From Sporosarcina ureilytica (lineage in GTDB: Bacteria > Bacillota > Bacilli > Bacillales_A > Planococcaceae): a DNA stretch of 64,000 bases. The notes beneath the pieces were generated by a model, which saw only the letters and a list, made by a program, of their open reading frames with translations, did not search any database and had not been told where the DNA came from. Each line of letters opens with the position of its first letter. Within the stretch, counting starts at the first letter, position 1. Shown here piece after piece: positions 18,785-28,693 of this stretch. The position numbers were made by a program, and so were the translations under genes. Location of the stretch: the NCBI RefSeq assembly GCF_001753205.1, contig NZ_CP017560.1, positions 2,108,001-2,172,000 on the forward strand, read 5' to 3'.

Positions 18785-19486
18785 ATGAGCGGATTTGTCA
18801 TGTCGGTGATTCAACTATGGCTCGAGATTCCTGCAGTTATCGGTTATATACGAGGGCAGGCATTCAAGCGTCCACTCTCTAAAGAAGAAGAAGCTGCTTG
18901 TCTTGCGCGACTCGCGGCCGGAGATGAAGACGCACGTGATGAACTAATCGAACGGAACATGCGGCTCGTTGCACATATCGTAAAAAAATTCCATCCAAAA
19001 CATGAGTTTCTAGACGATTATATTTCTATCGGAACAATCGGTCTTATGAAAGCAGTAAACACGTATACGTCCGATCGAAAAACGAAGCTAGCAACATATG
19101 CGGCACGCTGTATTGAAAATGAAATATTAATGTATCTACGCACTCAGAAAAAAGTACAAAAAGATGTATCCTTGTTTGAACCGATTGGCGGTGAGAGCGA
19201 CGGTCAATCATTGCAAATTGCAGACTTGCTCCAAACGGACGATGAATCCCCTATCGTCGCAGTAGAACAAAATGAAGAAAAAGAAAGATTGTATAAGCAT
19301 CTCGGCAAACTGGACGGAAGAGAACTTGAAATTATTCAAAGGCGCTTCGGTCTATTAGATGACAAACCGATGACCCAAAAAGCAATTGCAGAACAACTCA
19401 ATATTTCCAGAAGTTATGTTTCAAGAATCGAGAAACGTGCCATTGTAAAATTATACCAGCTTTTCAAACATGAATATAATGATTAA
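18785..19486 (+). CDS. sigK: RNA polymerase sporulation sigma factor SigK, uninterrupted
   Basis: A 233-residue pro-sigma-K, the late mother-cell sigma factor. A hydrophobic pro-sequence of about 20 residues (MSGFVMSVIQLWLEIPAVIG) would be cut by SpoIVFB. Then come region 2 (LVAHIVKKF, DDYISIGTIGLMKAV, KLATYAARCIENEILM) and region 4 (QKAIAEQLNISRSYVSRIEKRA). The gene is continuous, with no skin-like insertion. The start at 18785 has AAGGAGGTGG; the longer frame from 18740 is not needed. It is transcribed away from yqeG and faces mtnN. Confidence 0.96.
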   Translation: MSGFVMSVIQLWLEIPAVIGYIRGQAFKRPLSKEEEAACLARLAAGDEDARDELIERNMRLVAHIVKKFHPKHEFLDDYISIGTIGLMKAVNTYTSDRKTKLATYAARCIENEILMYLRTQKKVQKDVSLFEPIGGESDGQSLQIADLLQTDDESPIVAVEQNEEKERLYKHLGKLDGRELEIIQRRFGLLDDKPMTQKAIAEQLNISRSYVSRIEKRAIVKLYQLFKHEYND

Positions 19487-19564
19487 ACTTATATTTTCAC
19501 CCGTTAGAACTATAAATATTATAGCTACAATATATGATAAAACATTTATCAAATCCAAATGAAA

Positions 19565-19604
19565 AGGCGTTTCCAACTGGGAGTCAATCCCAGTGGAAGC
19601 GCCT
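19565..19604. terminator. Hairpin terminator between sigK and the small ORF at 19616
   Basis: AGGCGTTTCCAACTGGGA pairs with TCCCAGTGGAAGCGCCT around a five-base loop. On the minus strand it is followed by TTTTCATTT, so it probably stops minus-strand transcription. It may also act for sigK, although the T run on that side is poor. Confidence 0.7.
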
Positions 19605-19615
19605 CTTCAATCATC

Positions 19616-19708
19616 TCACTCTTCGTTAACCTCACGTAAAATAACAGCCGATACAGCAATCGCGAAAATAAAAACGCCAGACATCATAGCAAACATAATT
19701 CCATCCAT
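19616..19708 (-). CDS. Predicted 30-residue membrane miniprotein
   Basis: A 30-codon frame reading MDGIMFAMMSGVFIFAI then AVSAVILREVNEE. It has a strong GGGAGGGG site nine bases before the ATG and a single hydrophobic helix (about 5-24) with a charged tail. A hairpin terminator lies just downstream. I do not recognise a named family. It lies between mtnN and the sigK terminator, so it could be the last gene of the mtnN transcript. The strong binding site is the main reason for calling it. Confidence 0.6.
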   Translation of the reverse strand: MDGIMFAMMSGVFIFAIAVSAVILREVNEE

Positions 19709-19776
19709 CGATAAACCCCTCCCAATCGCAAGATAACAAATATGATTTACTTCATCCTTATCTTACCATGAAACCA

Positions 19777-20469
19777 TTAAAGTTTCGAGATGACACGTAA
19801 AACAATATCTGTTGAATGACGTGCAGCCACCGGAAGGAACTCATCAAAACTAATTGAAGATTCTTTTCCAGCAATATCTGACAACGCACGGATGACAACG
19901 AAAGGCGTGCCGAACTGATGACAAACTTGCGCAACTGCTGCAGCTTCCATTTCAGCAGCAATCATCGTTGGGAAAATTTGTCTGACTCGTTCTACATGGT
20001 CTGTATCGCTCATAAACGAGTCACTTGAAGCAACTAGACCGACTGCAGATGTATGTTGACCTATTTCATCTACAGCTTCCTTCGCTGATTGGATAAGCGT
20101 TGATTCTGCTTTAAATGTTTCAGGTAAATTTGGAACTTGTCCATGCGCATAACCGAATGCAGTTACATCCACATCGTGATGACATACTTCATCGGAGATG
20201 ACGATAGATCCTATTTCCAGTGTATCTAAAAATCCACCTGCCGATCCTGTGTTTATGACAACATCTGGCTGATAAGTTTCAAGTAATAACGTCGTGGCGA
20301 TGGCTGCATTCACTTTCCCAATGCCACTTTTCACAAGAACTACTTCATGTTGGCCAATTACACCTTCAACAAACTCACAATTTGCGATGATTTTTGTTTT
20401 TGGTGATTCGATTTCTTCACGTAGGAGATTGACTTCTTCCTCCATTGCACCGATTACTCCAACTTTCAC
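19777..20469 (-). CDS. mtnN: 5'-methylthioadenosine/S-adenosylhomocysteine nucleosidase
   Basis: A 230-residue MTA/SAH nucleosidase of the purine-phosphorylase fold. It begins MKVGVIGAMEEEVNLL and contains VNTGSAGGF, AAEMEAAAVAQVC and VIRALSDIAGKES with the catalytic Asp. It recycles methylthioadenosine and S-adenosylhomocysteine in the methionine cycle. The start codon is GTG after GGAGGG. Confidence 0.95.
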   Translation of the reverse strand: MKVGVIGAMEEEVNLLREEIESPKTKIIANCEFVEGVIGQHEVVLVKSGIGKVNAAIATTLLLETYQPDVVINTGSAGGFLDTLEIGSIVISDEVCHHDVDVTAFGYAHGQVPNLPETFKAESTLIQSAKEAVDEIGQHTSAVGLVASSDSFMSDTDHVERVRQIFPTMIAAEMEAAAVAQVCHQFGTPFVVIRALSDIAGKESSISFDEFLPVAARHSTDIVLRVISKL

Positions 20470-20498
20470 AAATATCCCTCCATTTCTTTGATCTCATG

Positions 20499-21149
20499 TT
20501 AATAATTAAAGTCTAAAGTTGTAAGTACATCCATTTTCACAGGTTTCCAACCTTCATTGTCCACCCATTCTAAGAAAACTTGGTACTTTTCAGTTTTGTC
20601 TTTAGAAGAAACAATTCCAATTGATTTTTGAGGACTTCCCCCGTTTTTAAGCTTCCAAATAATCATATTATCAGCCGATAATCCCGTCGCATAAGTGAGA
20701 GCCCGCTCTTTTTCTATCCAGTCTATTGAGTCACGCTTGTATACAGAAGCATGCTCACCGGTCTGCTCTGTTCCGATTGGCTCCCAAGCAGGATTGACGA
20801 TGGATTGTGAAACGATTGGATCATTTGGATCGACTGTTATTTCAACATCTTCAACTTCTTCTAATTCAGTATCCTCGTCAATTATGTCTACATTTTCTTC
20901 TTCTACTTCTTCGTCATGTAGCGAAGGATCCTCTTCTTTAGAAACCTCATCATCTTTATTTTGCTCTACTATTTCCTCATTGTTTTTCACATCTTCTTTA
21001 TCAGATTGCTCTTTATCGCCGCCTAGGAAAATAATTGATGACGTAATTACAATTGCAACAACGACAGCTGCAATTAACACATTCAATATTTTATCTTTGC
21101 GTTTCTTCTTTCTATCCAATCTGGAGAAGTTATGGTTAGGATTGTTCAT
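20499..21149 (-). CDS. yrrS: YrrS family membrane-anchored protein (DUF1510)
   Basis: A 216-residue protein with a basic cytoplasmic N terminus (RLDRKKKRKDKILN), one membrane helix (about 24-43), a very acidic low-complexity linker (about 45-110, rich in E and D), and a C-terminal extracytoplasmic domain (TEQTGEHASVYKRDSIDW). It matches YrrS/DUF1510, found next to greA and cell-wall genes in Bacillus. The function is not known. Confidence 0.85.
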   Translation of the reverse strand: MNNPNHNFSRLDRKKKRKDKILNVLIAAVVVAIVITSSIIFLGGDKEQSDKEDVKNNEEIVEQNKDDEVSKEEDPSLHDEEVEEENVDIIDEDTELEEVEDVEITVDPNDPIVSQSIVNPAWEPIGTEQTGEHASVYKRDSIDWIEKERALTYATGLSADNMIIWKLKNGGSPQKSIGIVSSKDKTEKYQVFLEWVDNEGWKPVKMDVLTTLDFNY

Positions 21150-21257
21150 GCTTCATTCAGCTCCCAGGTATAGTTTAGTCGCTTACTGGATGAGACGTTT
21201 CAAGTAGAAATTTGTTCCCTATCTTTTATTCATCATAAGGGCTTTATTTCATAGATA

Positions 21258-21283
21258 AAACCGCCCTCGAATGAAGGCGGTTT
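21258..21283 (-). terminator. Terminator of greA
   Basis: AAACCGCC (21258-21265) pairs with GGCGGTTT (21276-21283). On the minus strand it is followed by TTTTATC, just after the greA stop codon. Confidence 0.8.
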
Positions 21284-21290
21284 CAGAACG

Positions 21291-21767
21291 TTATTTTATT
21301 TCAACGATTGTAACCGACATTTCTCCACCAGGCGTATTTATTTTTACTTCATCGCCTTTTTTGTGGCCCATTAATCCTTTTGCAATTGGCGAGTCATTGG
21401 AGATTAATCCTTCAATCGGATTCGCTTCAGCTGAACCAACAATTGTGTAGGTTTCTTCATCACCATCTGGTAATTCTTTAAATGTTACTGTATTTCCAAG
21501 TTGTACTTCATCTGTATTAAATTCAGATTCATTAATAATCACTGCATTGCGAATCATTCCTTCAATTGATGAAATTCTTCCTTCGATAAATGCCTGTTCT
21601 TCTTTCGCAGAGTCATACTCTGAGTTTTCCGAAAGGTCACCAAAATCTCTTGCAATTTTAATGCGTTCTACAACTTCTTTACGTTTAACCGTTATTAGAT
21701 GTTCTAACTCTTCTTCTAGCTTTAGTTTTCCCGCAGCAGTCATCGGAAATTTCTTTTCCGTAATCAT
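21291..21767 (-). CDS. greA: Transcription elongation factor GreA
   Basis: A 158-residue GreA that rescues backtracked RNA polymerase. The N-terminal coiled coil has the tip motif [19 protein letters not shown] with the conserved acidic residues. The C-terminal FKBP-like domain ends in [16 protein letters not shown]. The ATG at 21767 ([10 protein letters not shown]) is eight bases from AGGAG; two upstream in-frame starts are too close to the site. Confidence 0.96.
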   Translation of the reverse strand: MITEKKFPMTAAGKLKLEEELEHLITVKRKEVVERIKIARDFGDLSENSEYDSAKEEQAFIEGRISSIEGMIRNAVIINESEFNTDEVQLGNTVTFKELPDGDEETYTIVGSAEANPIEGLISNDSPIAKGLMGHKKGDEVKINTPGGEMSVTIVEIK

Positions 21768-21845
21768 TCCCATCACTCCTCAAATTACTATTCATAAAAA
21801 TACTATGCCGCTTTGTATTTTAGTATGCGACATAGCAAGTAACGC

Positions 21846-22508
21846 CTATGATTTTATGTCATCATCATAGTATAATTCTGTTCCTTTATCAAGAATTGTT
21901 TTTATTTTTGTCACCATCAGGTCAATTGCGACTTTATTTTTCCCACCTTCTGGGACAATAATATCTGCATATTTCTTTGTAGGTTCGATAAATTGATTGT
22001 GCATCGGACGAACAACGGATAGATATTGTTCAACGACTGAATCGATAGAACGACCTCTTTCATGAATGTCGCGCAAAATCCTTCTAATAATCCGGAGATC
22101 CGCATCTGTATCGACGAACAATTTAATATCCATTAAATTTCGAAGTGCGACATCTTCTAATACAAGAATCCCTTCAACAATTATGACATCTTTCGGTTCT
22201 ATCATAACCGTTTCATTTGAACGTGTATGCAATGTATAATCATATGTTGGTTTTTCAATAGGTTGTCGGTTGAGCAACAATTGAATATGCTCTACTAATA
22301 AATCCGTATCGAACGCAAGCGGATGGTCGTAATTCGTTTCTAACCGCTCTTCAAAGCGAAGATGCGACTGGTCTTTATAATAAAAATCTTGGCCTATGAC
22401 AGCGACCGAGTTATCTTTAAATACATCGTAAATTGCATTCGTAACGCTCGTTTTTCCCGATCCCGAACCTCCAGCAATTCCGATGACGAGTGGTTTATCT
22501 ACTTTCAT
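21846..22508 (-). CDS. udk: Uridine kinase
   Basis: A 220-residue uridine/cytidine kinase for pyrimidine salvage. The P-loop is [13 protein letters not shown], followed by [10 protein letters not shown] and the nucleoside region [25 protein letters not shown] and [15 protein letters not shown] are also family segments. The ATG at 22508 is nine bases from AAAGG; the ATG at 22517 adds three residues and sits directly on the site, so it is less likely. Confidence 0.95.
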   Translation of the reverse strand: MKVDKPLVIGIAGGSGSGKTSVTNAIYDVFKDNSVAVIGQDFYYKDQSHLRFEERLETNYDHPLAFDTDLLVEHIQLLLNRQPIEKPTYDYTLHTRSNETVMIEPKDVIIVEGILVLEDVALRNLMDIKLFVDTDADLRIIRRILRDIHERGRSIDSVVEQYLSVVRPMHNQFIEPTKKYADIIVPEGGKNKVAIDLMVTKIKTILDKGTELYYDDDIKS

Positions 22509-22563
22509 TTTTGGCATCCTTTCAGTTGCAAAGGTGTTTCATTTTTGGTGAAACGCCATTTTA

Positions 22564-23226
22564 CTATGCTTCTTTTTTTATTGCAATTAATATTCCGTCA
22601 CCTACTGGAAGTAAGAATGTATCAAAACTAGGATGCGCCATTACCCATGAAGTAAATTCCTTCAAATTACGGATCATTGTACGCTTTCGTCTTGGCACGT
22701 CTTTATCTTCCTGCAAAACCATACCATGCATGAACATATTATCGCAATAAATAACTCCACCAGGAATCACTAAAGGTGAATATTTTTCAAAGAAACGCTT
22801 GTACTGCCCTTTGGCTGCATCAATAAAAAGAGCATCATATGGTTTCTTTAAATGCGTATCAATCGCTAATTCTAATGCATCGGCTTCAATAATCTCGATA
22901 CGATGATTCAGTTCGGAAGCTTCAATATAATCACTAGCTTTATGATAGCGTTCCGAATCACGCTCAATCGTTGTAATCGATGCATTTGGGAAGGCCTGGG
23001 CCATCCTAATTGCTGAATAGCCAATTGCACTTCCGATTTCAAGAATATTTTCAGGTTTTTGTAACGATAGCAACCCAATAAAAGTTTCAATTGCATGACT
23101 TCCCATAATTGGGACATGATTTTTTATTGCATAGCTTTCCATTTCTAACAAAAGTGAATCCTTTTCTTTTCCTAGGTCAGCTATGTAAGTTTCATATTTA
23201 TAAATCGTAGCCAACTCCTCAATCAT
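22564..23226 (-). CDS. trmR: tRNA 5-hydroxyuridine O-methyltransferase TrmR (YrrM)
   Basis: A 220-residue SAM-dependent O-methyltransferase. Motif I is ILEIGSAIGYSAIRMA, and the metal site is FIDAAKGQYKRFF and IYCDNMF. YrrM in Bacillus subtilis methylates 5-hydroxyuridine at the tRNA wobble position to 5-methoxyuridine. It is nearly contiguous with mltG and udk, as in Bacillus. The start at 23226 has only a weak binding site, so translation may depend on coupling. Confidence 0.9.
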   Translation of the reverse strand: MIEELATIYKYETYIADLGKEKDSLLLEMESYAIKNHVPIMGSHAIETFIGLLSLQKPENILEIGSAIGYSAIRMAQAFPNASITTIERDSERYHKASDYIEASELNHRIEIIEADALELAIDTHLKKPYDALFIDAAKGQYKRFFEKYSPLVIPGGVIYCDNMFMHGMVLQEDKDVPRRKRTMIRNLKEFTSWVMAHPSFDTFLLPVGDGILIAIKKEA

Positions 23227-23235
23227 TTAGCCATT

Positions 23236-24354
23236 TTAGTCTATATATTTCGCACGATTACTTAAATGTTCTTCATAAGTTACAGCGAAATGGTTCATGC
23301 CATCTTTCCCTGCTAAAAAGTATAAATATTTTGTTTGAGATGGATCAACGACAGCCTCTATAGAAGACTTTCCTGCGCCTGCAATCGGTCCTGGAGGAAT
23401 CCCTGCGTATTTATACGTATTGTATGGGTCATCGATTTCAAGGTCCTTATAATACGTTCTACTTAAATGTTCGCCATGCGCATAGGCAACAGTTGGGTCT
23501 GTTTGTAATGGCATGTCGATGGCTAGACGGTTATAGAATACACTCGCAATCGTCTCCCGATCCGCCTGTGCCGTTGCTTCCTTTTCTAACAATGAAGCGA
23601 AGGTTAACAGCCAATGAACGGATTTATCTTTTTTCTCTAGATAATCTAAAAACGGTAAAATATTCGCTTCTGTCGCTTCCAACATGCTATCGACGATCAT
23701 TTCAACAGATGGATTTTCTTCGTAAAATGGATAAGTTGCCGGGAATAAATATCCTTCTAAAGGAAATTTAATCTGTTCACCAAAAACTTCTTCTGTAATT
23801 AAATGCGGATATTTCCCCATTAAAAATTCGATATTCTCTTTATCATTCACATAAGCTAAAAAGTCTTCTGCACTTACATTTGTTCGATTTTCTACAATAC
23901 TAGCGACTTCTTTAAGCGTCAGGCCCTCAGGTACTGTTAACGTAAATACCGGTTCGCGATATACTTTTCCTGTTTTTAAACTTTTTATTAATTCATCGGG
24001 TGTCATTGATTTTGATAATTCATACGTACCTGCTTGAAATTTAGATTCGTTATTAAATTTGGCGTAATACTTAAATAAGCGCGCGCTTTTAACAATACCT
24101 TTTTCTTCGAGGATTTTTGAAATATTATTTAAACCCGAACCAATCGGGATGTTAACTTCAATGAGTTCCTCAGAATTTGGATCGTATGCTTTTAATCCTT
24201 TTGAAATATAATTATAAGTAAATAATCCACCTATTAAACCAATGACTAGAATACCTAGCGCAATCCCAAAGACAATTTTCCTAACGATTTTTACTTCTTT
24301 TTTCTTTTCACGCATTCGTTCGAACATGACTTCTTTTTTCGAACCTTTATCCAT
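23236..24354 (-). CDS. mltG: Endolytic murein transglycosylase MltG (YrrL)
   Basis: A 372-residue inner-membrane lytic transglycosylase. A basic cytoplasmic tail precedes a membrane helix (about 27-48), then a LysM-like part and the YceG catalytic domain. The catalytic Glu is in FASLLEKEATAQ; NRLAIDMPLQTDPTVAY and YNTYKYAGIPPGPI are also conserved. It cuts nascent glycan strands. AGGTGG precedes the ATG. Confidence 0.94.
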   Translation of the reverse strand: MDKGSKKEVMFERMREKKKEVKIVRKIVFGIALGILVIGLIGGLFTYNYISKGLKAYDPNSEELIEVNIPIGSGLNNISKILEEKGIVKSARLFKYYAKFNNESKFQAGTYELSKSMTPDELIKSLKTGKVYREPVFTLTVPEGLTLKEVASIVENRTNVSAEDFLAYVNDKENIEFLMGKYPHLITEEVFGEQIKFPLEGYLFPATYPFYEENPSVEMIVDSMLEATEANILPFLDYLEKKDKSVHWLLTFASLLEKEATAQADRETIASVFYNRLAIDMPLQTDPTVAYAHGEHLSRTYYKDLEIDDPYNTYKYAGIPPGPIAGAGKSSIEAVVDPSQTKYLYFLAGKDGMNHFAVTYEEHLSNRAKYID

Positions 24355-24458
24355 GCGTCATCCACCTCTTTCATTCGGAAACAATCCGACCATACAGTTT
24401 AAAATAAGATATAAGTTATGTATTGAAGTTGACGACATATCTACTTTTTGTATATCTT

Positions 24459-24522
24459 AGTCAATCTCATAATCCAATCTTTTCGTTGCGATTAGCGGTT
24501 TTAGGTAATTATGAAATTGACT
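24459..24522. repeat. 64-bp palindromic repeat, copy 1
   Basis: This copy matches 28325-28388 at 61 of 64 positions. Its ends, AGTCAATCTCATAAT and ATTATGAAATTGACT, are inverted repeats with one mismatch. A small inner hairpin may form around the TTGCGATTAGCG core. It lies in the gap between mltG and the yrzB terminator. The rest of the 24,355-24,596 gap holds only the terminator described below. Confidence 0.85.
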
Positions 24523-24547
24523 CATCTAGAAGATTTAATTACATAAC

Positions 24548-24577
24548 GAAAAAGACGGAACGGTATTGCACCGTCCC
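24548..24577 (-). terminator. Terminator after yrzB (minus strand)
   Basis: GGAACGG (24557-24563) pairs with CCGTCCC (24571-24577) with one G-T wobble. On the minus strand the hairpin is followed by GTCTTTTT. It would end the ireB-ruvX-yrzB transcript. Confidence 0.75.
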
Positions 24578-24596
24578 GCTAACGTGCATATAAAGG

Positions 24597-24893
24597 TTAA
24601 TCTTCTTCCTCTTCTTCTTCACCTAAAAATGTGTTCAATGTTTCTTCGACCATAGCCCACTCTTCATCGTCTTCAATAGGCATAAGTTCACCGTCTTCTT
24701 CACCGTCTTCATTTGGTATGAATGCTGAGGCATGAATTTCGATCTCCTCAGTATCATCTTCCTCTTTCCCTAAAACGTGGTAAAGCACATACGATTTTCC
24801 GTAGTCTTTTGATTCAAATGTAAGGATTACTTCACATACATGCTCGTTTCCATTTTCATCTACAATTGTCATTGTTTCTTGTCCGTGTTCCAT
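24597..24893 (-). CDS. yrzB: YrzB family protein (DUF1292)
   Basis: A 98-residue very acidic protein starting [18 protein letters not shown], with the DUF1292 core ([20 protein letters not shown]) and a C-terminal run of Glu and Asp. The function is unknown. It always follows ruvX and ireB in Bacillales, as here. GAGGTG precedes the ATG. Confidence 0.92.
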   Translation of the reverse strand: MEHGQETMTIVDENGNEHVCEVILTFESKDYGKSYVLYHVLGKEEDDTEEIEIHASAFIPNEDGEEDGELMPIEDDEEWAMVEETLNTFLGEEEEEED

Positions 24894-24902
24894 CTTTTCA
24901 CC

Positions 24903-25322
24903 TCATCTATTTTTTCTGTCTAAAAAACCTTGTAATATCATAACGGCTGCCATTTTATCTATTACTTGTTTACGTTTTTTCCGACTAACATCCGCCTCAA
25001 TTAGTGTACGCTCCGCAGCCATTGTCGTCAATCTTTCATCCCATAAAGTTACAGGAAGATTGAAATTTTCTTTTAAGAGGTCCGCATAATGTTCAGATGC
25101 TTCCCCTCTTGGACCAACCGTATTGTTCATATTTTTCGGGTAGCCAATGACGAACTCATTCACCTTATACTCTGAGATAAGTTCACGAATTCGTTCCAAA
25201 CCAAACTTTCCTTCAGTCTCATTAATTGAAATCGTTTCAATGCCTTGGGCTGTCCACCCTAAGGCATCGCTAATTGCAACCCCAATTGTTTTTGAGCCGA
25301 CGTCTAACCCCATTATCCTCAC
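24903..25322 (-). CDS. ruvX: Putative pre-16S rRNA nuclease / Holliday junction resolvase-like RuvX (YrrK)
   Basis: A 139-residue YqgF/RuvX protein with an RNase H-like fold: [49 protein letters not shown] and [20 protein letters not shown]. The conserved Asp and Glu residues of the active site are present. YqgF proteins process the 16S rRNA 5' end in other bacteria. The GTG start at 25322 overlaps the ireB stop by four bases. Confidence 0.94.
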   Translation of the reverse strand: MRIMGLDVGSKTIGVAISDALGWTAQGIETISINETEGKFGLERIRELISEYKVNEFVIGYPKNMNNTVGPRGEASEHYADLLKENFNLPVTLWDERLTTMAAERTLIEADVSRKKRKQVIDKMAAVMILQGFLDRKNR

Positions 25323-25591
25323 TTAAGTTGTCCCCCGTTTTCACGGATATAAAACTTCACAAGTTCTTCGATAATTTCGTCTCGCTCTAGTTTTCGGATC
25401 AAATTCCGTGCATCTTCGTGACGTGGGATATAGGCAGGGTCACCTGATAGTAGATACCCTACGATTTGATTAATCGGATTGTACCCTTTTTCGTCTAATG
25501 CTTTATGGACATGAAGCATGACTTGCTTTACTTCTTCTTCCATTGATTCTTCAGGAAAGTTGAACTTCATCGTTTTGTCGTATGAATTCAT
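25319..25591 (-). CDS. IreB family regulatory phosphoprotein (YrzL)
   Basis: A 90-residue protein of the IreB/UPF0297 family: [53 protein letters not shown] and [19 protein letters not shown]. In Enterococcus IreB is phosphorylated by the Ser/Thr kinase IreK and affects cephalosporin resistance. The conserved N-terminal Thr is present. It is between alaS and ruvX, the standard order. Confidence 0.93.
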   Translation of the reverse strand: MNSYDKTMKFNFPEESMEEEVKQVMLHVHKALDEKGYNPINQIVGYLLSGDPAYIPRHEDARNLIRKLERDEIIEELVKFYIRENGGQLK

Positions 25592-25668
25592 TTATGCAAC
25601 CCCGCTTTCAGATTTTCCTTTTGTGTCAACAAGTGTCATCTTAAAATGTAGACGATGCAAACAGCACA

Positions 25669-28302
25669 TCAGACTGTTTTCACATAATCATACACCGATT
25701 GAAGCGCATCATCAAGCTTAGAAGCATCTTTTGCACCAGCCATTGCCATATCGGGTCTACCGCCGCCCTTACCATCGCATTGAGAAGCTACATGATTTAC
25801 AAGCTTTCCAGCATGATAATTGCTTGTTTTTAGGTCATTCGTTACACCTGCAACGAGCATGACTTTTTCATTTACAACAGTGCCTAGAACAATGACGCCT
25901 TTAGAAACCTTTTGTTTTAATTCGTCCATCATTTGTCTAAGTGCCTGATTATCTTTCACATCGACACGAGCTGATACAACCGTTACATCACCAATCGTTT
26001 CAGATCCATCTAGTACGCCAGATAATTGACTATTTGCGAGTTGTGCTGAAAGTGAATTATTCACACGTTCAAGTTCTTTTATACTTAAAAGGACAGATTC
26101 AACTTTCGCAACCATTTCTACCGGTTTCGCTTTTATCAGCATTGCCGCAGTTTTAAGAATCTCTTCTTCCTCTTTAAATGCTTCGTATGCAGACTTACCT
26201 GTTAACGCTTCAATACGCCTTGTTCCCGCACCAATTCCACTTTCGGAGACAAGTTTAAAGAGACCAATTTTAGCAGTTGATGTAACATGACATCCTCCGC
26301 ATAATTCGATTGAATAATCGTCAATTGCTACGACACGAACGATATCGCCATATTTTTCTCCAAATAAGGCCATCGCACCTTGACGTTTTGCTTCATCAAT
26401 TGGTTTTTCTGCAATCGCGACTTCGATATCATCCCAAATTTTATCATTGACTAGCTTTTCAATTTGCTCAAGTTCTTCATCTGTCACTTGACCAAAATGG
26501 GAGAAGTCAAAACGTAAACGATCCGGACCAACGTATGAACCTGCTTGTGCGACATGTTCACCAAGTACCACTTTTAACGCTTTATGAAGCAAATGGGTTG
26601 CCGTATGATTTTTAATCGTTTTCTCTCTTTTTTCTGCATCTACTGTTGCAACGACTGTCGTTCCTGAAGTGATAGATCCTCTACGGACAGTTGCTGTATG
26701 CAAGTTTTGACCGTTCGGTGCTTTTTGAACGTTATGAACGTCTGCAGTAAACGTATCTGTTGCAATCGTCCCTTTATCCGCAATTTGTCCACCACTTTCT
26801 GCATAAAACGGTGTTACATTCAAGATAAATTGAATTTCATCCCCCTCTGAAGCTTGTTCAATAAATGTTCCATTTTGTAATAAATTGGATACTGTCGCTT
26901 CAGTAGTTAAGTTATCATAACCAATAAATTCACTTGTGTCATGAATATCACCTAAAACACCGGATTGTACTTTCATTGAATCTACATCTTGACGTGCAGC
27001 ACGCGCGCGCTCTCGTTGTTTTTCCATTTCGTTTTTAAAGCTAGCTTCATCAACTTGAACGCCTGCTTCTTCCGCTAGCTCTTCCGTCAACTCAAACGGA
27101 AAACCGTATGTGTCATATAATTGAAACGCCGCAGCGCCACTTACAAGCGGTTTTTTATCTTGTTTTGCTTTTTCAATGACTGTTGACAAGATAGACATCC
27201 CATCGCTTAGGGTCTCATGGAAACGCTCTTCTTCATTTTGAATTACTTTCATGATGAATTCTTTTTTCTCATCAACTTCAGGGTAATAATCTTTCATAAT
27301 TGAACCGGTAACTGGTACAAGTTCATACATAAATGGTCGGTTGATACCTAGTTGCATAGCAAAACGAACCGCTCTTCTTAATAATCTTCTTAATACATAG
27401 CCACGCCCTTCATTGGACGGTAATGCGCCATCACCAATGGCAAAGGCAACTGTACGGATGTGGTCAGCGATGACTTTAAACGCAACATCTTTTGCTTCAT
27501 CTTCCCCATATTTTTCGCCGGAAATTTTTTCGACTTCTTGAATAATCGGGATAAATAAATCCGTATCGTAGTTCGTTGGCACATCTTGGAGGACAGATGC
27601 CATACGCTCTAAACCAAGCCCTGTATCAATATTTTTGTTTGGAAGTGGTGTATACGTATGATCTGGATTATGGTTAAACTCCGAGAATACAAGGTTCCAA
27701 ATTTCTAAATAACGTTCGTTTTCTCCACCCGGATACAATTCAGGATCAGAAAAATCATCGCCGTATTTTGGACCACGGTCATAGAAAATTTCAGTGTTCG
27801 GACCACTTGGACCTTCTCCGATATCCCAGAAATTCCCTTCCAATCGGATAATGCGTTCTTCGGCTAAACCAATATGCTCACGCCAAATGTTATATGCCTC
27901 ATCATCTTCAGGATGAACGGTCACATAAAGTAATGATGGGTCAAAACCAATCCAATCTTTAGACGTTAAAAACTCCCAAGCACGTACAATTGCTTCTTCT
28001 TTGAAATAGTCCCCGATAGAGAAGTTCCCAAGCATTTCAAAGAACGTATGATGGCGTGCAGTTTTCCCCACGTTTTCGATATCATTTGTTCGAATCGATT
28101 TTTGCGCATTCACAATTCTTGGATTGTCAGGAACGATACGTCCATCAAAGTATTTCTTTAATGTTGCTACCCCACTGTTAATCCATAACAATGAAGCGTC
28201 ATCGATAGGCACAAGCGGTGCAGATGGCTCGATACTATGGCCGTGTTCTTTAAAATAGTTTAAAAACATAGAACGAATTTCTGATGCTGTTAATTTTTTC
28301 AT
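25669..28302 (-). CDS. alaS: Alanine--tRNA ligase
   Basis: An 877-residue AlaRS of usual length. The N-terminal aminoacylation domain opens [21 protein letters not shown]. The editing domain carries [11 protein letters not shown] and the zinc-binding [13 protein letters not shown], followed by the DHHA1 domain at the C terminus ([18 protein letters not shown]). It charges tRNA-Ala and clears mischarged Ser and Gly. AAGGAGG precedes the ATG. Expression should depend on the T-box leader upstream; a 64-bp palindromic repeat lies between that leader and the start codon. Confidence 0.98.
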   Translation of the reverse strand: MKKLTASEIRSMFLNYFKEHGHSIEPSAPLVPIDDASLLWINSGVATLKKYFDGRIVPDNPRIVNAQKSIRTNDIENVGKTARHHTFFEMLGNFSIGDYFKEEAIVRAWEFLTSKDWIGFDPSLLYVTVHPEDDEAYNIWREHIGLAEERIIRLEGNFWDIGEGPSGPNTEIFYDRGPKYGDDFSDPELYPGGENERYLEIWNLVFSEFNHNPDHTYTPLPNKNIDTGLGLERMASVLQDVPTNYDTDLFIPIIQEVEKISGEKYGEDEAKDVAFKVIADHIRTVAFAIGDGALPSNEGRGYVLRRLLRRAVRFAMQLGINRPFMYELVPVTGSIMKDYYPEVDEKKEFIMKVIQNEEERFHETLSDGMSILSTVIEKAKQDKKPLVSGAAAFQLYDTYGFPFELTEELAEEAGVQVDEASFKNEMEKQRERARAARQDVDSMKVQSGVLGDIHDTSEFIGYDNLTTEATVSNLLQNGTFIEQASEGDEIQFILNVTPFYAESGGQIADKGTIATDTFTADVHNVQKAPNGQNLHTATVRRGSITSGTTVVATVDAEKREKTIKNHTATHLLHKALKVVLGEHVAQAGSYVGPDRLRFDFSHFGQVTDEELEQIEKLVNDKIWDDIEVAIAEKPIDEAKRQGAMALFGEKYGDIVRVVAIDDYSIELCGGCHVTSTAKIGLFKLVSESGIGAGTRRIEALTGKSAYEAFKEEEEILKTAAMLIKAKPVEMVAKVESVLLSIKELERVNNSLSAQLANSQLSGVLDGSETIGDVTVVSARVDVKDNQALRQMMDELKQKVSKGVIVLGTVVNEKVMLVAGVTNDLKTSNYHAGKLVNHVASQCDGKGGGRPDMAMAGAKDASKLDDALQSVYDYVKTV

Positions 28303-28324
28303 AATAATCCTCCTTGAGTAAATT

Positions 28325-28388
28325 AGTCAATTTCATAATCCAATCTTTTCGCTGCGATTAGCGGTTTTAAGTAATTATGAAATTGACT
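28325..28388. repeat. 64-bp palindromic repeat, copy 2, in the alaS leader
   Basis: Ends AGTCAATTTCATAAT and ATTATGAAATTGACT form a perfect 15-bp inverted repeat; inside, CGCT and AGCG flank GCGATT. It differs from copy 1 at three positions. It is 22 bases from the alaS start codon and downstream of the T-box terminator, so it is transcribed in the alaS mRNA and could fold into a long hairpin next to the ribosome binding site. Confidence 0.9.
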
Positions 28389-28439
28389 CAAATAGTAAAA
28401 GAACTGCATAAGGAATGTGTTAAGTAATGATTTTTTTGT

Positions 28440-28687
28440 TTTTAAAAACAAAAAAACTCCGCCCCTAGAAAGGGACGAAGATATCATCTCGCGGTACCAC
28501 CCTAATTACTAAACTTGTCGAATGAACAATTAGTATCTTTGGTTGCCTTAACGCGGCGGACGGCAGGGATAAGCTGCACTCAAGAGTAGCGTTCAATACT
28601 TTCAACTCGGCAACCTTTTCAGCCTAAGAGGTTCCTTTCTGTACGAATGAAAATACCTACTGTCTCTGTCATCGTATTCCTTATATT
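28440..28687 (-). promoter_or_regulatory. T-box leader of alaS
   Basis: On the minus strand the T-box GGGTGGTACCGCG (complement of 28490-28502) precedes a terminator hairpin, CTTCGTCCC with GGGGCGGAG (28457-28480), and a long T run. Upstream is a stem-I region with a plausible specifier GAACGCT, whose GCT alanine codon is the complement of 28588-28590. Uncharged tRNA-Ala should stabilise the antiterminator and allow alaS transcription. Confidence 0.93.
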
Positions 28688-28693
28688 GTTTTT

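Noticed and set aside
20695-21207. A 170-codon serine-rich plus-strand frame opposite yrrS
   Set aside because: It is the antisense of the acidic low-complexity linker of yrrS; GAA/GAG codons read backward as Ser/Phe, leaving a long frame with no binding site.
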